Position numbers and translations under genes: made by a program
Notes under the pieces: generated by a model
The model's input: only the letters and a program-made list of their open reading frames with translations
Databases searched by the model: none
What the model was told of the DNA's origin: nothing
Assembly: GCF_018687635.1 (NCBI RefSeq)
Contig: NZ_CP061300.1
Coordinates: 310,001 to 374,000 of the forward strand
DNA from: Polynucleobacter sp. MWH-Braz-FAM2G
GTDB taxonomy: Bacteria > Pseudomonadota > Gammaproteobacteria > Burkholderiales > Burkholderiaceae
DNA: 64,000 nucleotides
Reading direction: 5' to 3'
In this document: positions 53,675-63,300 of the stretch, in pieces
Layout of the letters: each line of letters opens with the position of its first letter
How positions within the stretch are numbered: position 1 is the first letter of the stretch

Positions 53675-55300
53675 ATGACTCAAGCGAATACTTACGACTA
53701 CATCATCATTGGGGCAGGTAGTGCTGGCTGTATGTTGGCTAAGCGTTTAACCGAGAACCCCAATAAGAAAGTCCTGTTGATTGAGGCGGGCAAGAACGAC
53801 AACTACATCTGGATTCATGTACCAGTGGGGTATTTGTATTGCATTGATAACCCTAGAGCAGATTGGCGCTTTAAGACAACTTCTGAAAAGGGTCTCAATG
53901 GTCGATCTTTGTTATATCCCCGTGGTCGCGTACTGGGAGGATGTTCATCTATCAACGGCATGATTTATATGCGTGGCCAAGCAGGTGATTATGAATCTTG
54001 GGTTCAGGCTACTGGCGATGAATCTTGGTCTTGGGAAAACGCGCTCAAGCGCTATAAGTCATTTGAGGACTACCACGGCGCAAGAAATGAGTGGCATGGC
54101 AAGGGTGGTGAGTGGACGGTTTCAAAACAACGTCTTCGTTGGCCAATTATGGATCGCTTCAAAGAGGCGGCGGTGGAGGCGGGGATACCAGCTTCTGATG
54201 ACTTTAATCGTGGAGACAACTTTGGGGTGGGTTATTTTGACGTAAGTCAGCGCGCAGGTTGGCGACTAAATACTTCTAAGGCTTTTTTAAGAGACGCTGC
54301 AAAGCGGAGCAATCTGACGGTTCTCACCGAAGCAATAGTAAGCAAGTTAAAAATTGATCCGCAAACCAAAAATTGTCTCGGTGTTGAGTACAAAAAAAAT
54401 GGGATTGCGTCTGAAGCGCTCTGCAATATTGAGCAGGGTGGCGAGGTATTGCTCTGTGCTGGCGCAATAGGCAGCGTGCAAATTTTGGAACGTTCTGGAA
54501 TCGGTTCTGCTCAGTATCTGCAATCCTTGGGTATCCCAGTAGTTGTTGATCTACCTGGTGTTGGTGAGAATTTGCAAGATCATTTACAACTGCGCATGGT
54601 CTATAAGGTTGACGGTATCAAGACTTTAAACACTAAGGCGAATACTCTTCTAGGTAAGCTGTTGATCGGCTTGGAGTATGTCTTCAAACGCTCTGGACCA
54701 ATGTCAATGGCACCCTCACAACTCGGTGCATTTGCATATAGCTCACCAGAGCAAAAGAGCGCCAATGTGGAATATCACGTGCAACCTTTGTCATTGGAAA
54801 AGTTTGGCGACGACTTGCATACCTTTAATGCATTTACAGCCAGTGTCTGCAATCTGAGACCAACTTCTCGTGGCAGTGTCCATATCAACTCGATTGATCC
54901 AGAGGCCCCACCAGTAATTAGTCCAAATTATTTATCCACCGATGAGGATCGTAAAGTAGCGGCAGAGTCTTTGCGTTTAACTCGTCGCATTGTGGATCAG
55001 GCCGCTCTTCGACCATATTCTCCTGAAGAGTACAAACCAGGCGTGCAATATCAAACCGATGATGAATTGGTAAAAGCTGCGGGTGATATTGGCACTACTA
55101 TTTTTCATCCAGTGGGCACTTGTAAGATGGGTCGTGATAATGATCCGATGGCCGTGCTTGATTCTGAGTTGCGCGTACGAGGTATTCATCATCTGCGCGT
55201 GGTAGATGCTTCTGCGATGCCAACCATTACTTCGGGTAATACTGCCGCTCCTACAATGATGATTGCTGAGCGCGTTGCGGAATTACTCACCAGTGAATAA
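53675..55300 (+). CDS. GMC-family FAD-dependent oxidoreductase (choline/alcohol dehydrogenase-like)
   Basis: A 541-residue flavoenzyme: YDYIIIGAGSAGCMLAKRLT at the start is the FAD-binding motif; GRVLGGCSSINGMIYMRGQ and the C-terminal FHPVGTCKMGRDNDP with the catalytic histidine follow, then VVDASAMPTITSGNTAAPTM. Members oxidise alcohols or choline. No betaine genes adjoin, so a non-choline alcohol is likelier. An ATTAACGC direct repeat (53648-53655 and 53661-53668) lies just upstream of the ATG. Confidence 0.9.
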   Translation: MTQANTYDYIIIGAGSAGCMLAKRLTENPNKKVLLIEAGKNDNYIWIHVPVGYLYCIDNPRADWRFKTTSEKGLNGRSLLYPRGRVLGGCSSINGMIYMRGQAGDYESWVQATGDESWSWENALKRYKSFEDYHGARNEWHGKGGEWTVSKQRLRWPIMDRFKEAAVEAGIPASDDFNRGDNFGVGYFDVSQRAGWRLNTSKAFLRDAAKRSNLTVLTEAIVSKLKIDPQTKNCLGVEYKKNGIASEALCNIEQGGEVLLCAGAIGSVQILERSGIGSAQYLQSLGIPVVVDLPGVGENLQDHLQLRMVYKVDGIKTLNTKANTLLGKLLIGLEYVFKRSGPMSMAPSQLGAFAYSSPEQKSANVEYHVQPLSLEKFGDDLHTFNAFTASVCNLRPTSRGSVHINSIDPEAPPVISPNYLSTDEDRKVAAESLRLTRRIVDQAALRPYSPEEYKPGVQYQTDDELVKAAGDIGTTIFHPVGTCKMGRDNDPMAVLDSELRVRGIHHLRVVDASAMPTITSGNTAAPTMMIAERVAELLTSE

Positions 55301-56201
55301 ACCCCTGCAGAAAAGTTACGAATTACCGACAAGTCATCTATTGCTTGCGCTAGCCATCGTGGCAGTGTGGGGGACGAACTTTGTGGTAATTAAGTTATCG
55401 CTTGAGGCTTTTCCACCATTTTTATTTGCAGCCCTGCGTTATACCTTTGCCTTGCTGCCGCTGGCATTTTTTCTGCCAAGACCAAAAGTGTCTTGGATCA
55501 ATCTTTGTATTTATGGTCTCGCAGTCGGGGTAGGGCAGTTCGGGATTTTGTATTTTGCGATTGACGGACGCATTTCTCCGGGTTTAGCTTCGTTGGTAAT
55601 TCAGACTCAAGTATTTTTCACGATTGGCTTTGCAATGCTGTTTGCTAAAGAACGTTTGCGTCTTTATCAAGCTTTGGCCGTATTAGTTGCGATGATGGGC
55701 CTGGTAATTATTGCGCTGCACACTGATGCGACAACGACTTTTGTGGGTCTACTGCTGGTTGTCTTTTGTGGTTTTTCTTGGGGTATTGCCAATACTGTTA
55801 GCCGCAGGGCGGGCTCTATTAATATGCTTGCCTATGTGGTTTGGGCGAGTGCATTTGCTATGCCACTTTTATTTGCCATCTCCTTTGTGTTTGAGGGTGG
55901 GTGGGGACATATGCGTGCCGCTATAACCTCTGCGCCATTAGGGGCATGGGCCGGTGTTTTATGGCAATCATGGGCCAATACCATTTTTGGTTATGCAGCT
56001 TGGGCTTGGTTGTTATCGAAGCACCCTGCAGCCGTGGTGGGGCCAGCCCCATTACTGGTGCCCATCTTTGGTATGGGCGCAGCTGCCTATTTTTTAAGTG
56101 AACCACTACCATTTTGGAAGATTCTGGCGGCGAGTTTGGTGATCGTTGGATTAATCATTAACCTTTTTTGGCCGAATATTGAGCGCAGCCTAAAGGGGTG
56201 A
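55293..56201 (+). CDS. EamA-family membrane transporter
   Basis: A 302-residue drug/metabolite transporter with ten helices in two EamA repeats. The conserved opening AIVAVWGTNFVVIKLSLEAF and the second-repeat WGIANTVSRRAG are visible. Substrate unknown; relatives export amino acids or toxic metabolites. The frame starts earlier at TTG 55263, but GTG 55293, overlapping the previous stop by 8 bp, is the better start. It appears cotranscribed with the GMC gene. Confidence 0.85.
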   Translation: MNKPLQKSYELPTSHLLLALAIVAVWGTNFVVIKLSLEAFPPFLFAALRYTFALLPLAFFLPRPKVSWINLCIYGLAVGVGQFGILYFAIDGRISPGLASLVIQTQVFFTIGFAMLFAKERLRLYQALAVLVAMMGLVIIALHTDATTTFVGLLLVVFCGFSWGIANTVSRRAGSINMLAYVVWASAFAMPLLFAISFVFEGGWGHMRAAITSAPLGAWAGVLWQSWANTIFGYAAWAWLLSKHPAAVVGPAPLLVPIFGMGAAAYFLSEPLPFWKILAASLVIVGLIINLFWPNIERSLKG

Positions 56202-56265
56202 CATTCTTAAGTTTTTAAGGCTAATGTAAAACCCTAATATAAAGCCCTTTTTTTGCCTTTGTATT

Positions 56266-56283
56266 AACAGTAAGATAACTGTT
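56266..56283. promoter_or_regulatory. Inverted repeat upstream of the liv operon
   Basis: AACAGT-AAGATA-ACTGTT, perfect 6-bp arms around a 6-bp centre, lies about 60 bp before the binding-protein ATG. A candidate operator site; regulator not identified. Confidence 0.4.
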
Positions 56284-56345
56284 CGTTTCAGTATTACCTA
56301 TAAAAAAGCATTTATTAATTAGTAATTTTTAGTCATGGAGACTTT

Positions 56346-57530
56346 ATGAATATTCGTCGTCACATTTTTGCAGTAGCCGCTACTGCAATGCTCTCATCAG
56401 GCGCTTACGCTGCCGATATCAAGCTTGGTGTTTCAGGCCCATTTACTGGTGGTTCATCTTCAATGGGTGTGAGCATGCGTGATGGTGTGCGTCTTGCCAC
56501 AAAAGAAATTAATGCTGCTGGCGGCATCAATGGCAACAAGATTGTTTTGATCGAGCGCGATGATGAAGCGAAAAATGAGCGCGGTGTGCAAATTGCGCAA
56601 GAGTTGATTAACAACGAAAAAGTGGTTGCAACTTTGGGCTACATCAATACCGGCGTTGCATTGGCTTCTCAGCGTTTCTATCAAGATGCCAAGATCCCAG
56701 TAATGAACAACGTTGCCACTGGTTCTATTTTGACGAAGCAGTTCCCTAACGCAGCAGAGAACTATGTTTTCCGTAATGCAGCCCCTGATAATATTCAAGC
56801 GCCATTGGTTGCTAAAGAGGCTGTTGAGAAGCGTGGCCTGAAGAAGGTGGCAATTTTGGCTGACTCTACAAACTATGGTCAGCTGGGTCGTGAGGACTTA
56901 GAGAAAGCCCTTAAAACCTATGGCGTTACACCAGTAGCAGTTGAGAAATTCAACATTGGTGACGTTGATATGACTTCACAATTGCTCAAAGCCAAAAATG
57001 CTGGTGCTGAGGTAATTTTGACTTACGCAATTGGGCCTGAGTTGGCGCAAATTGCTAACGGTATGGCTAAGTTGGGTTGGAAAAAGCCAATGATCGGTAG
57101 CTGGACATTGTCTATGGCTAGCTTTATTGATACAGCGGGTAAGAATGGTGACGGCGCAACAATGCCACAAACATATATTCAGTCCCCATCTACTACTCCT
57201 AAACGTAAAGCTTTCCAAGAAGCTTACTTGAAAGAGTTCAAGCCAAAAAATAACAACATCGCTTCTCCAGTTTCTGCTGCTCAAGGTTACGACTCTGTAT
57301 ACCTCTTGGCTGCAGCGATCAAGCAAGCTAACAGTACCGAAGGACCAAAGATCTTGGCAGCACTGCAAGACCTTAAAACTCCAGTTGATGGTGTAGTTAT
57401 CACTTACAACAAGCCATTCTCCGCATCTGATCATGATGCTATTAAGATGAAAGATGTTGTGATGGGCGTAGTTGAAAACGGACGCGTTGAATTCTTGAAC
57501 GCTGAGGACGCAACAGCTAAGAAGAAATAA
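56346..57530 (+). CDS. livJ: Branched-chain amino acid/amide-type ABC transporter substrate-binding protein
   Basis: A 394-residue periplasmic binding protein of the LivJ family. A signal peptide ends at GAYAAD near residue 22; DIKLGVSGPFTGGSSSMGVS and LATKEINAAGGINGNKIVLI are typical. It delivers the ligand to the LivHM permease encoded next. GGAGA lies upstream of the ATG. The ligand could be leucine-type amino acids, amides or an aromatic acid. Confidence 0.9.
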   Translation: MNIRRHIFAVAATAMLSSGAYAADIKLGVSGPFTGGSSSMGVSMRDGVRLATKEINAAGGINGNKIVLIERDDEAKNERGVQIAQELINNEKVVATLGYINTGVALASQRFYQDAKIPVMNNVATGSILTKQFPNAAENYVFRNAAPDNIQAPLVAKEAVEKRGLKKVAILADSTNYGQLGREDLEKALKTYGVTPVAVEKFNIGDVDMTSQLLKAKNAGAEVILTYAIGPELAQIANGMAKLGWKKPMIGSWTLSMASFIDTAGKNGDGATMPQTYIQSPSTTPKRKAFQEAYLKEFKPKNNNIASPVSAAQGYDSVYLLAAAIKQANSTEGPKILAALQDLKTPVDGVVITYNKPFSASDHDAIKMKDVVMGVVENGRVEFLNAEDATAKKK

Positions 57531-57586
57531 CAGACTAGCTTTAGCAGGCAAACCTTTTAATTTTGCACTGCAACATTAGTAAATAC

Positions 57587-57613
57587 AAAGCGCCGCCCAA
57601 AAAGCGGCGTTTT
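57587..57613 (+). terminator. Partial terminator between binding protein and permease genes
   Basis: CGCCGC and GCGGCG form a 6-bp GC stem with a 7-nt loop followed by TTTT. Its place after the binding-protein gene suggests an attenuating terminator that keeps the downstream permease at a lower level. Confidence 0.65.
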
Positions 57614-57669
57614 GCTTACAATGTCGGATTAATTAATAAAACAGTATTAAATAAATTTAGGCAGACACC

Positions 57670-58548
57670 ATGGAAATGCTTGCACAAATCCTTTCGAGCG
57701 GTATAGCGGTAGGGATGATCTACGCGGTCATCGCTTTTGGATTTCAGCTCACTTTTGCCACATCTGGCACTTTAAACTTCGGACAAGGTGAAGCGCTGAT
57801 GTTGGGCGCACTCGTTGGTCTGACTTGCGTAGATACCTTTGGCATGAACTATTGGGTGATGATTCCCGTAGTGTGTTTATTCGGTATGTTGCAAGGTAGT
57901 TTTGTTGAATTAATCGGCGTTCGGCCTGCGATCAAAATTAAATCTGAGTTCGGCTGGATTATGTCCACGATTGCTCTCGGAATCATTTTCAAAAACGTTG
58001 CGGAAAATATCTGGGGACGCGATGCATTGCCATTCCCATCTCCGTTGCCAATGGAGCCAATGAATTTATTAGGCGCGAATATTCTGCCAATGGAAATCTT
58101 GGTAGTTGTTGGTGCCTTGGTGATGATGTTGTTAGTGGAATTCTTCAACCGTAAAACAATTTACGGCAAAGCAGTGGTTGCTACCGCAAATGATCGCGAT
58201 GCTGCAGGATTGATGGGTATTAATACCAGCGTAGTAATTACCTTCTCTTATGCGCTTTCCTCGCTTACCGCTGCATTTGCGGGCGTACTTATTGCGCCTT
58301 TGACTTTGACAGGCGCAACCATGGGTGGCGCTCTTGGTTTGAAAGCGTTCGCTGTAGCGATTATTGGCGGCCTTTCAAGCGGTCTCGGAATTATTGTGGG
58401 TGGCTTGATTCTCGGTATTGTTGAAACTGCTACCGGTTTCTATATTTCTACTGGTTACAAAGATGTACCAGGTTTGATTTTGCTATTGCTCGTATTGGCA
58501 TACAAACCATCTGGTCTCTTCGGCAAATCTGCAATTAAGAAAGTTTAA
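57670..58548 (+). CDS. livH: Branched-chain amino acid ABC transporter permease LivH
   Basis: A 292-residue permease with eight to nine helices and the family motif GMIYAVIAFGFQLTFATSGT at the start, then LNFGQGEALMLGA and the cytosolic TANDRDAAGLMGIN loop (EAA-type) near 176-190. It pairs with LivM at the inner membrane. Its TAA overlaps the next ATG (TAATG). Confidence 0.92.
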   Translation: MEMLAQILSSGIAVGMIYAVIAFGFQLTFATSGTLNFGQGEALMLGALVGLTCVDTFGMNYWVMIPVVCLFGMLQGSFVELIGVRPAIKIKSEFGWIMSTIALGIIFKNVAENIWGRDALPFPSPLPMEPMNLLGANILPMEILVVVGALVMMLLVEFFNRKTIYGKAVVATANDRDAAGLMGINTSVVITFSYALSSLTAAFAGVLIAPLTLTGATMGGALGLKAFAVAIIGGLSSGLGIIVGGLILGIVETATGFYISTGYKDVPGLILLLLVLAYKPSGLFGKSAIKKV

Positions 58549-60476
58549 TGATGAAGAAGTCTCTATTACCTATATTAATTGCGATAGCGGGACTTTTTTG
58601 CCTGCCTTTGTTTATTCACAATCCGTATTACATTCACTTAGTTGAAACGATTCTGATTTACACCATTTTGTTATTTGGTTTGGATATCGTGGTGGGTTAT
58701 GTGGGTCAGGTTTCTCTGGGTCACGCCGCTTTATTTGGAATCGGCTCTTACACCGCTGGTGTTCTCTTTTTCCATTTTGGATGGACTATTTGGGGGACCA
58801 TTCCTGCTTCCATCATCATTACGGCAATCTTTGGCGGAATCTTGGCATTACCAGCACTGAAGGTTATCGGCCCATATTTAGCGATGGTGACCTTGGCATT
58901 TGGAACGATAGCGCAGATTCTGATTAATGAGATGACATGGATGACTGAAGGTCCTTTGGGCATCAAGATTCCAAAGCCAGATCTGATGGGCGTGCCAATG
59001 ACCAAGGCAGAGTACTTCTGGATGGTTTCAGCAATTCTCATCATTTCATTGATCGTGGTAGATCGTTTTGTGAAGTCGCAAATTGGTCGCGCATTTGAGG
59101 CATTGCGTGATAGTCCAATTGCTTGTGACTGTATGGGTGTTTCTGTCTATCGCTTTAAGGTGATCGCGTTTGTGATTAGCGCTGGCTTTGCTGGTTTGGC
59201 TGGTTGTTTATATGCATATTCTGAGCAATATATTTCACCAAACACCTATAACAATGAACTAGCAGTTCTCTTCTTGCTCGGCATCATTATGGGTGGTAGA
59301 AAGTCTCGTCTTGGTGCGATAATTGGTGCTGCCATCATCGTGCTGCTACCAAAACTGTTGGACGATATCTTCTTGTTCCGTATCGTGGCCTCGATTATTG
59401 CAATCGTGGTGGTGGTTGGTGCAGCAATGGCTTTATCCAAGAAAATCACAACCCCACGTCGTGTAGCCGTTCCAATTGCCGGTGTTGTAGGTCTAGCTGC
59501 TTTCTCATTCTGGCTCAATAGTATTTCGGACTGGCGCTTGAGTATTTTCGGCTTCATGATTTTGCTCGTGGTCTACTACTTGCAAAACGGTATCGTTGGT
59601 TTTGCGAAGAGCTTCTACCAATCGATCATCGGCAAAGCAAAAACGACTCGTGGTGGCGATCATGAAGAAGTTGACGACTCTATTAGCTTTATCAGCGCTG
59701 TTTCTAATACAAACTCTGGCGCCGAGCTATTAAAAGTCGATTCTGTTTTGATGCAGTTTGGTGGTCTGAAGGCATTGAACAATGTGGATCTCAGTATTAA
59801 GCGTGGCACGATTCATGGCCTGATCGGTCCTAACGGTTCCGGTAAGAGCACCATGATGAACGTCTTGACTGGTATTTATGTTCCGACGGCTGGTAATGTT
59901 CTTTACGCTGGCCAAAGCGTTGTAGGTAAGACGTCTTCTGATATTGCTTTATCTGGCATCGCCCGTACTTTCCAAAACGTGCAGCTTTTCGGCGAGATGA
60001 CCGCCATCCAAAATATTTTGGTTGGCTTGCATCACACCTTCAAATCTAATATGTTGGAGGTTGCCTTACATCTCCCGCGTTATAAGAAAGAAGAGGCTGA
60101 CGCGCATGCGCGCGCAATGGCGCTACTCAAGTTCGTTGGTCTAGATGATTTGGCTAATGAAGAGGCGCGTAACTTGCCATATGGTAAGCAACGCTTGCTC
60201 GAAATCGCACGTGCCTTGGCATTGGATCCTGAGCTGCTCTTGTTGGATGAGCCAGCTGCAGGTTTAACTGCTCCTGACATTAAAGAGCTCTTGCGCATCA
60301 TTCGTAAGATCCGCGACAACGGTATTACTTTCATCCTGATTGAGCACCATATGGATGTGGTGATGTCAGTTTGCGATACGGTTTCTGTATTGGACTTCGG
60401 TCAGAAGATTGCAGAAGGTAAGCCAGCTGAAGTTCAGGCAGACGAGAAGGTGATTCATGCCTACTTGGGTACTTAA
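58548..60476 (+). CDS. LivM-LivG fusion: permease plus ATPase of the liv transporter
   Basis: A 642-residue fusion. Residues 1 to about 350 form the LivM permease (helices and VGYVGQVSLGHAALFGIGSY; ALRDSPIACDCMGVSVYRFK EAA-loop region). Residues about 395-642 form LivG ATPase: LIGPNGSGKSTMMNVLTGIY (Walker A), ARTFQNVQLF (Q-loop), LPYGKQRLLEIARAL (signature) and LLLDEPAAGL (Walker B). The two are usually separate, but joined forms are known in Burkholderiales. There is no frameshift, and the linker at about 350-394 is charged. Confidence 0.92.
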   Translation: MMKKSLLPILIAIAGLFCLPLFIHNPYYIHLVETILIYTILLFGLDIVVGYVGQVSLGHAALFGIGSYTAGVLFFHFGWTIWGTIPASIIITAIFGGILALPALKVIGPYLAMVTLAFGTIAQILINEMTWMTEGPLGIKIPKPDLMGVPMTKAEYFWMVSAILIISLIVVDRFVKSQIGRAFEALRDSPIACDCMGVSVYRFKVIAFVISAGFAGLAGCLYAYSEQYISPNTYNNELAVLFLLGIIMGGRKSRLGAIIGAAIIVLLPKLLDDIFLFRIVASIIAIVVVVGAAMALSKKITTPRRVAVPIAGVVGLAAFSFWLNSISDWRLSIFGFMILLVVYYLQNGIVGFAKSFYQSIIGKAKTTRGGDHEEVDDSISFISAVSNTNSGAELLKVDSVLMQFGGLKALNNVDLSIKRGTIHGLIGPNGSGKSTMMNVLTGIYVPTAGNVLYAGQSVVGKTSSDIALSGIARTFQNVQLFGEMTAIQNILVGLHHTFKSNMLEVALHLPRYKKEEADAHARAMALLKFVGLDDLANEEARNLPYGKQRLLEIARALALDPELLLLDEPAAGLTAPDIKELLRIIRKIRDNGITFILIEHHMDVVMSVCDTVSVLDFGQKIAEGKPAEVQADEKVIHAYLGT

Positions 60477-60506
60477 TCACTAGAACATATTGAATCGGTA
60501 AATACC

Positions 60507-61235
60507 ATGTTATCTATTAAGAATCTTGAAGCAGGCTACGGTAAGGTAAAAGTCCTCCATGGCATCAATATTGATGTTCCTAAAGGCCAAGTGATTACCT
60601 TGATTGGCTCAAACGGTGCAGGCAAAACTACTACTATGCGAGCTATTACCGGCATGATTAAGCCCACTGCTGGTGAAGTCACTCTAGGCGGTGAAAAAAT
60701 TGATGGTTACGACTCTCATAAAATCGCTCGTTTGGGTCTAGCGCATAGTCCAGAAGGTCGCCGCGTATTTACGACGATGTCTGTAACTGACAACTTACTC
60801 TTAGGCGCTTTTCCGCGTTTTACTGGTAGCCGCCCTAAAGGCGATATTAAAAGTGACCTAGAAAAGTCTCTTGAAATGTTCCCACGCCTCAAAGAGCGTC
60901 GCAATCAATTGGCTGGAACCTTATCTGGTGGTGAACAGCAAATGCTAGCGATGGCTCGTGCTGTGATGTTAAATCCAGAGATCATTCTCTTGGATGAACC
61001 ATCAATGGGTCTTGCCCCAATTTTGGTTGAGGAAGTGTTTAAGATTATTTCTAATTTGAAGTCACAAGGTGTAACCATGTTGTTGGTTGAGCAGTTTGCT
61101 GCTGCAGCATTGAACGTGGCTGATTATGGCTACGTTCTTGAGAACGGCAAGATTGCTACACACGGACCCGCAAATAAACTCATGGATGACCCGGCGGTAA
61201 AGGCGGCTTACTTGGGTGGTGCAGGTGGTCACTAA
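60507..61235 (+). CDS. livF: Branched-chain amino acid ABC transporter ATPase LivF
   Basis: A 242-residue ATPase with LIGSNGAGKTTTMRAITG (Walker A), AHSPEGRRVFTTMSV, LSGGEQQMLAMARAVM (signature) and ILLDEPSMGLAPILVEEVF (Walker B). It completes the transporter with the fused LivG. The gene ends at a strong terminator. Confidence 0.94.
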   Translation: MLSIKNLEAGYGKVKVLHGINIDVPKGQVITLIGSNGAGKTTTMRAITGMIKPTAGEVTLGGEKIDGYDSHKIARLGLAHSPEGRRVFTTMSVTDNLLLGAFPRFTGSRPKGDIKSDLEKSLEMFPRLKERRNQLAGTLSGGEQQMLAMARAVMLNPEIILLDEPSMGLAPILVEEVFKIISNLKSQGVTMLLVEQFAAAALNVADYGYVLENGKIATHGPANKLMDDPAVKAAYLGGAGGH

Positions 61236-61258
61236 TTAGTAAATAAAGCTACAGCCAA

Positions 61259-61290
61259 CAAAAAGCCCTTAGTAATAAGGGCTTTTTTTG
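61259..61290 (+). terminator. Intrinsic terminator of the liv operon
   Basis: AAAAAGCCCTTA and TAAGGGCTTTTT form a long stem with a 4-nt loop (GTAA) and a T-tract, 24 bp after livF. Confidence 0.93.
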
Positions 61291-61310
61291 TGGGAGTTGT
61301 GTCAATCTCA

Positions 61311-61874
61311 TTAGCTCGACAAAAGCTTGATTGCCTCTCGAATTAATAGGGCGTGATAACCCATATATAAGGCAACTAAAGTAAATCCAAATAAAAAAAG
61401 TTTTGGAATGATCGCACCTTCAATAACGAGTTCGCTATTCAGCAATCCAATTGCGATGGCAAAGAAGAAGATGGCACCCAAGAATAGGACGATCCAATTC
61501 TCATTGCTGATCACTGCTTGGGTTTTGTTGTTATAGGCTAGAACTTGAAAGGCATTGTCTTTCTGGTACCCCGAGACTGTGACCTGATCGCCATCGGCAA
61601 TCTTCATTGGCGATGAGAATTTGGCTTCGATGACTCTATTGTCTAGATTAAATTTAGAGATAAAAAAGCGTTTGTAATAAACCGAAGAATGGTCGTGGGT
61701 AGGTTTTTCTGGGTTTACATACTCTAGTACTTCATTATTCAGGTTGCTAACTGTTCCCGATATAGCGCTAATAGAGCTAGAGAGAAAAGTATTTGGCTTC
61801 GTAAGAGACATCAGTAGAACTCCTAAAAGGCTGAATATAAGAATATAGATCAAAGATGCTAGAGGCTTTTTCAT
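61311..61874 (-). CDS. Membrane-anchored protein of unknown function
   Basis: A 187-residue protein with an N-terminal hydrophobic helix (about 7-24) that could be a signal anchor, a middle segment with a small beta-rich domain (residues about 36-120, GTVSNLNNE, SPMKIADGDQVTVSGYQKD), and two C-terminal helices (about 128-146, 157-177). No family recognised. It is a single gene, convergent with the liv operon. Confidence 0.6.
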   Translation of the reverse strand: MKKPLASLIYILIFSLLGVLLMSLTKPNTFLSSSISAISGTVSNLNNEVLEYVNPEKPTHDHSSVYYKRFFISKFNLDNRVIEAKFSSPMKIADGDQVTVSGYQKDNAFQVLAYNNKTQAVISNENWIVLFLGAIFFFAIAIGLLNSELVIEGAIIPKLFLFGFTLVALYMGYHALLIREAIKLLSS

Positions 61875-62031
61875 GGATCGTTAATTCATTTGATTGTTAA
61901 GCTGAAAGCAACGCTAAATTTAAACACTAAGAAAAGTTGCTGTAATCATGGGTAGCCCAAACAATAGACCTAAAGAAGTGTCCAGCAATAATGAAAAAGC
62001 CATTATTCATTTTATAGGAAGATAAGCTGAA

Positions 62032-62475
62032 CTAGTGCCTTGGATTGCCTTTGAGGTGATGGTCTCCATTGCGAGATTTTGTAGCTATATGAACTGTAAA
62101 AATGGCAATAAAAATTAAGCCGCTAATCCAATGGGTATCGATGACTCCATCTCGAATTTCTTCGGGGCCGTAGTAAAGCAGTGCCCCAGAAATAACTAAC
62201 ACCGCCAAGAAGCTTAATTGACTAAAGCCGCTTATCCACTTGTTCTTTGACTTATAGCCCGCTTTGATATGAAAAGTCAGCACCGAACCAAGCGCAAGAG
62301 TGGCAAGCATTGCTGCAATGCCATGGGCAACCAAAACTAGATGAGTTCCAAGCATAGCGCATTGGATCTGAAATTGATGTCCTAGTAAATAAAGTAAGCC
62401 CGTGATGGAGCAGGTGATCATGCCATATAGGACGAAGGATTTTTGCCAGCTAGGCATTTTTCCAAGTCGGCTCAT
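62032..62475 (-). CDS. Four-helix membrane protein, possible b-type cytochrome
   Basis: A 147-residue protein with four helices, each pair carrying histidines: GTHLVLVAHGIAAM, LGSVLTFHIKAGY and THWISGLIFIAIFTVHI. Paired membrane histidines at these positions suit heme b, like small cytochrome b or ferric-reductase-type subunits, but no exact family match was recognised. Its ATG overlaps the ApbE stop by 4 bp, placing it in an operon with flavin-transfer and FMN-binding genes, so an electron-transfer role is likely. Confidence 0.55.
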   Translation of the reverse strand: MSRLGKMPSWQKSFVLYGMITCSITGLLYLLGHQFQIQCAMLGTHLVLVAHGIAAMLATLALGSVLTFHIKAGYKSKNKWISGFSQLSFLAVLVISGALLYYGPEEIRDGVIDTHWISGLIFIAIFTVHIATKSRNGDHHLKGNPRH

Positions 62476-63293
62476 GCGGCAATCCTTAATGCTTGCGCCG
62501 AAAAGTACTTAAAACAAGGGTGATGAGTATTGTGAGATAAGGCTAGAACTTTAGTGAGTGCATCGGCATAGACACATTCTTTAGCAAGAATGGAAAAAGA
62601 CTCATGTACTTCAACATGCGCTTCAGAAGAGTGTTGTGCGATGGGATTAATGATATGGCTTTGCAATTGATCTCTTTTTGCAAAGTAAAGACTACTTGTT
62701 GCGATTGCCCCATTGATCAATGAACCTATTTCAACGACCTCATCAGGCAGGATTGGATTGCGAACCTGAATTTGTCGAGATGTATCGCCAAATACTCTTA
62801 AGTCTCCTCCTGCATTCACAACGCCCGACTGTATACCTTCAGAGATTAATACTCTGACTGCCATGTCTACCGCAAAGCCCTTGGCTATACCACCAAGATC
62901 TAGACAAACTGGACGAGAAGACCTGATTAGATCGGGTGCTAAAAATTGAATATCTTGTATACCCCCTAAATTGTGGTTGCTAAGCGTGATGTGATTAGGT
63001 AGCAGGCCGGCAGCAACTAGGCGATGACCGATGCCACAATCAAAAAGGCCGTTGGATTTCTGATTTATCTCTTTGGAAATCTTCAGTACTTGCGCAGTCC
63101 ATGGATGAATTTCTACCGCTTTAACATGAGCTTCTTGATTAATGCGACTTAATTCACTTTGCGAATTGTGAAAGCTCATCAAATCATGAACTATTTGAAT
63201 GGCGCTGAACGCATTATCGACTGCCGCTTGATTCTCGGGTCCATCAATGGTGATCTCAACATAGGTGCCCAATAAGGGCTTGCAGCGAACCAT
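62472..63293 (-). CDS. apbE: FAD:protein FMN transferase (ApbE)
   Basis: A 273-residue ApbE: RCKPLLGTYVEITIDG at the start, LDLGGIAKGFAVDMAVRVL near residues 135-154, VVNAGGDLRVFGD and HIINPIAQ near the Mg/FAD site. ApbE attaches FMN covalently to a Ser or Thr of target proteins. No signal peptide or lipobox is visible, unlike periplasmic ApbE. The likely target is the FMN-binding protein encoded 7 bp upstream. Start ATG at 63293 directly follows that gene's stop. Confidence 0.88.
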   Translation of the reverse strand: MVRCKPLLGTYVEITIDGPENQAAVDNAFSAIQIVHDLMSFHNSQSELSRINQEAHVKAVEIHPWTAQVLKISKEINQKSNGLFDCGIGHRLVAAGLLPNHITLSNHNLGGIQDIQFLAPDLIRSSRPVCLDLGGIAKGFAVDMAVRVLISEGIQSGVVNAGGDLRVFGDTSRQIQVRNPILPDEVVEIGSLINGAIATSSLYFAKRDQLQSHIINPIAQHSSEAHVEVHESFSILAKECVYADALTKVLALSHNTHHPCFKYFSAQALRIAA

Positions 63294-63300
63294 AAGTTAT

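Noticed and set aside
61987..62007. AATAATG/CATTATT inverted repeat downstream of the four-helix membrane gene
   Set aside because: Weak AT stem without a T-tract on either strand; not scored as a terminator.
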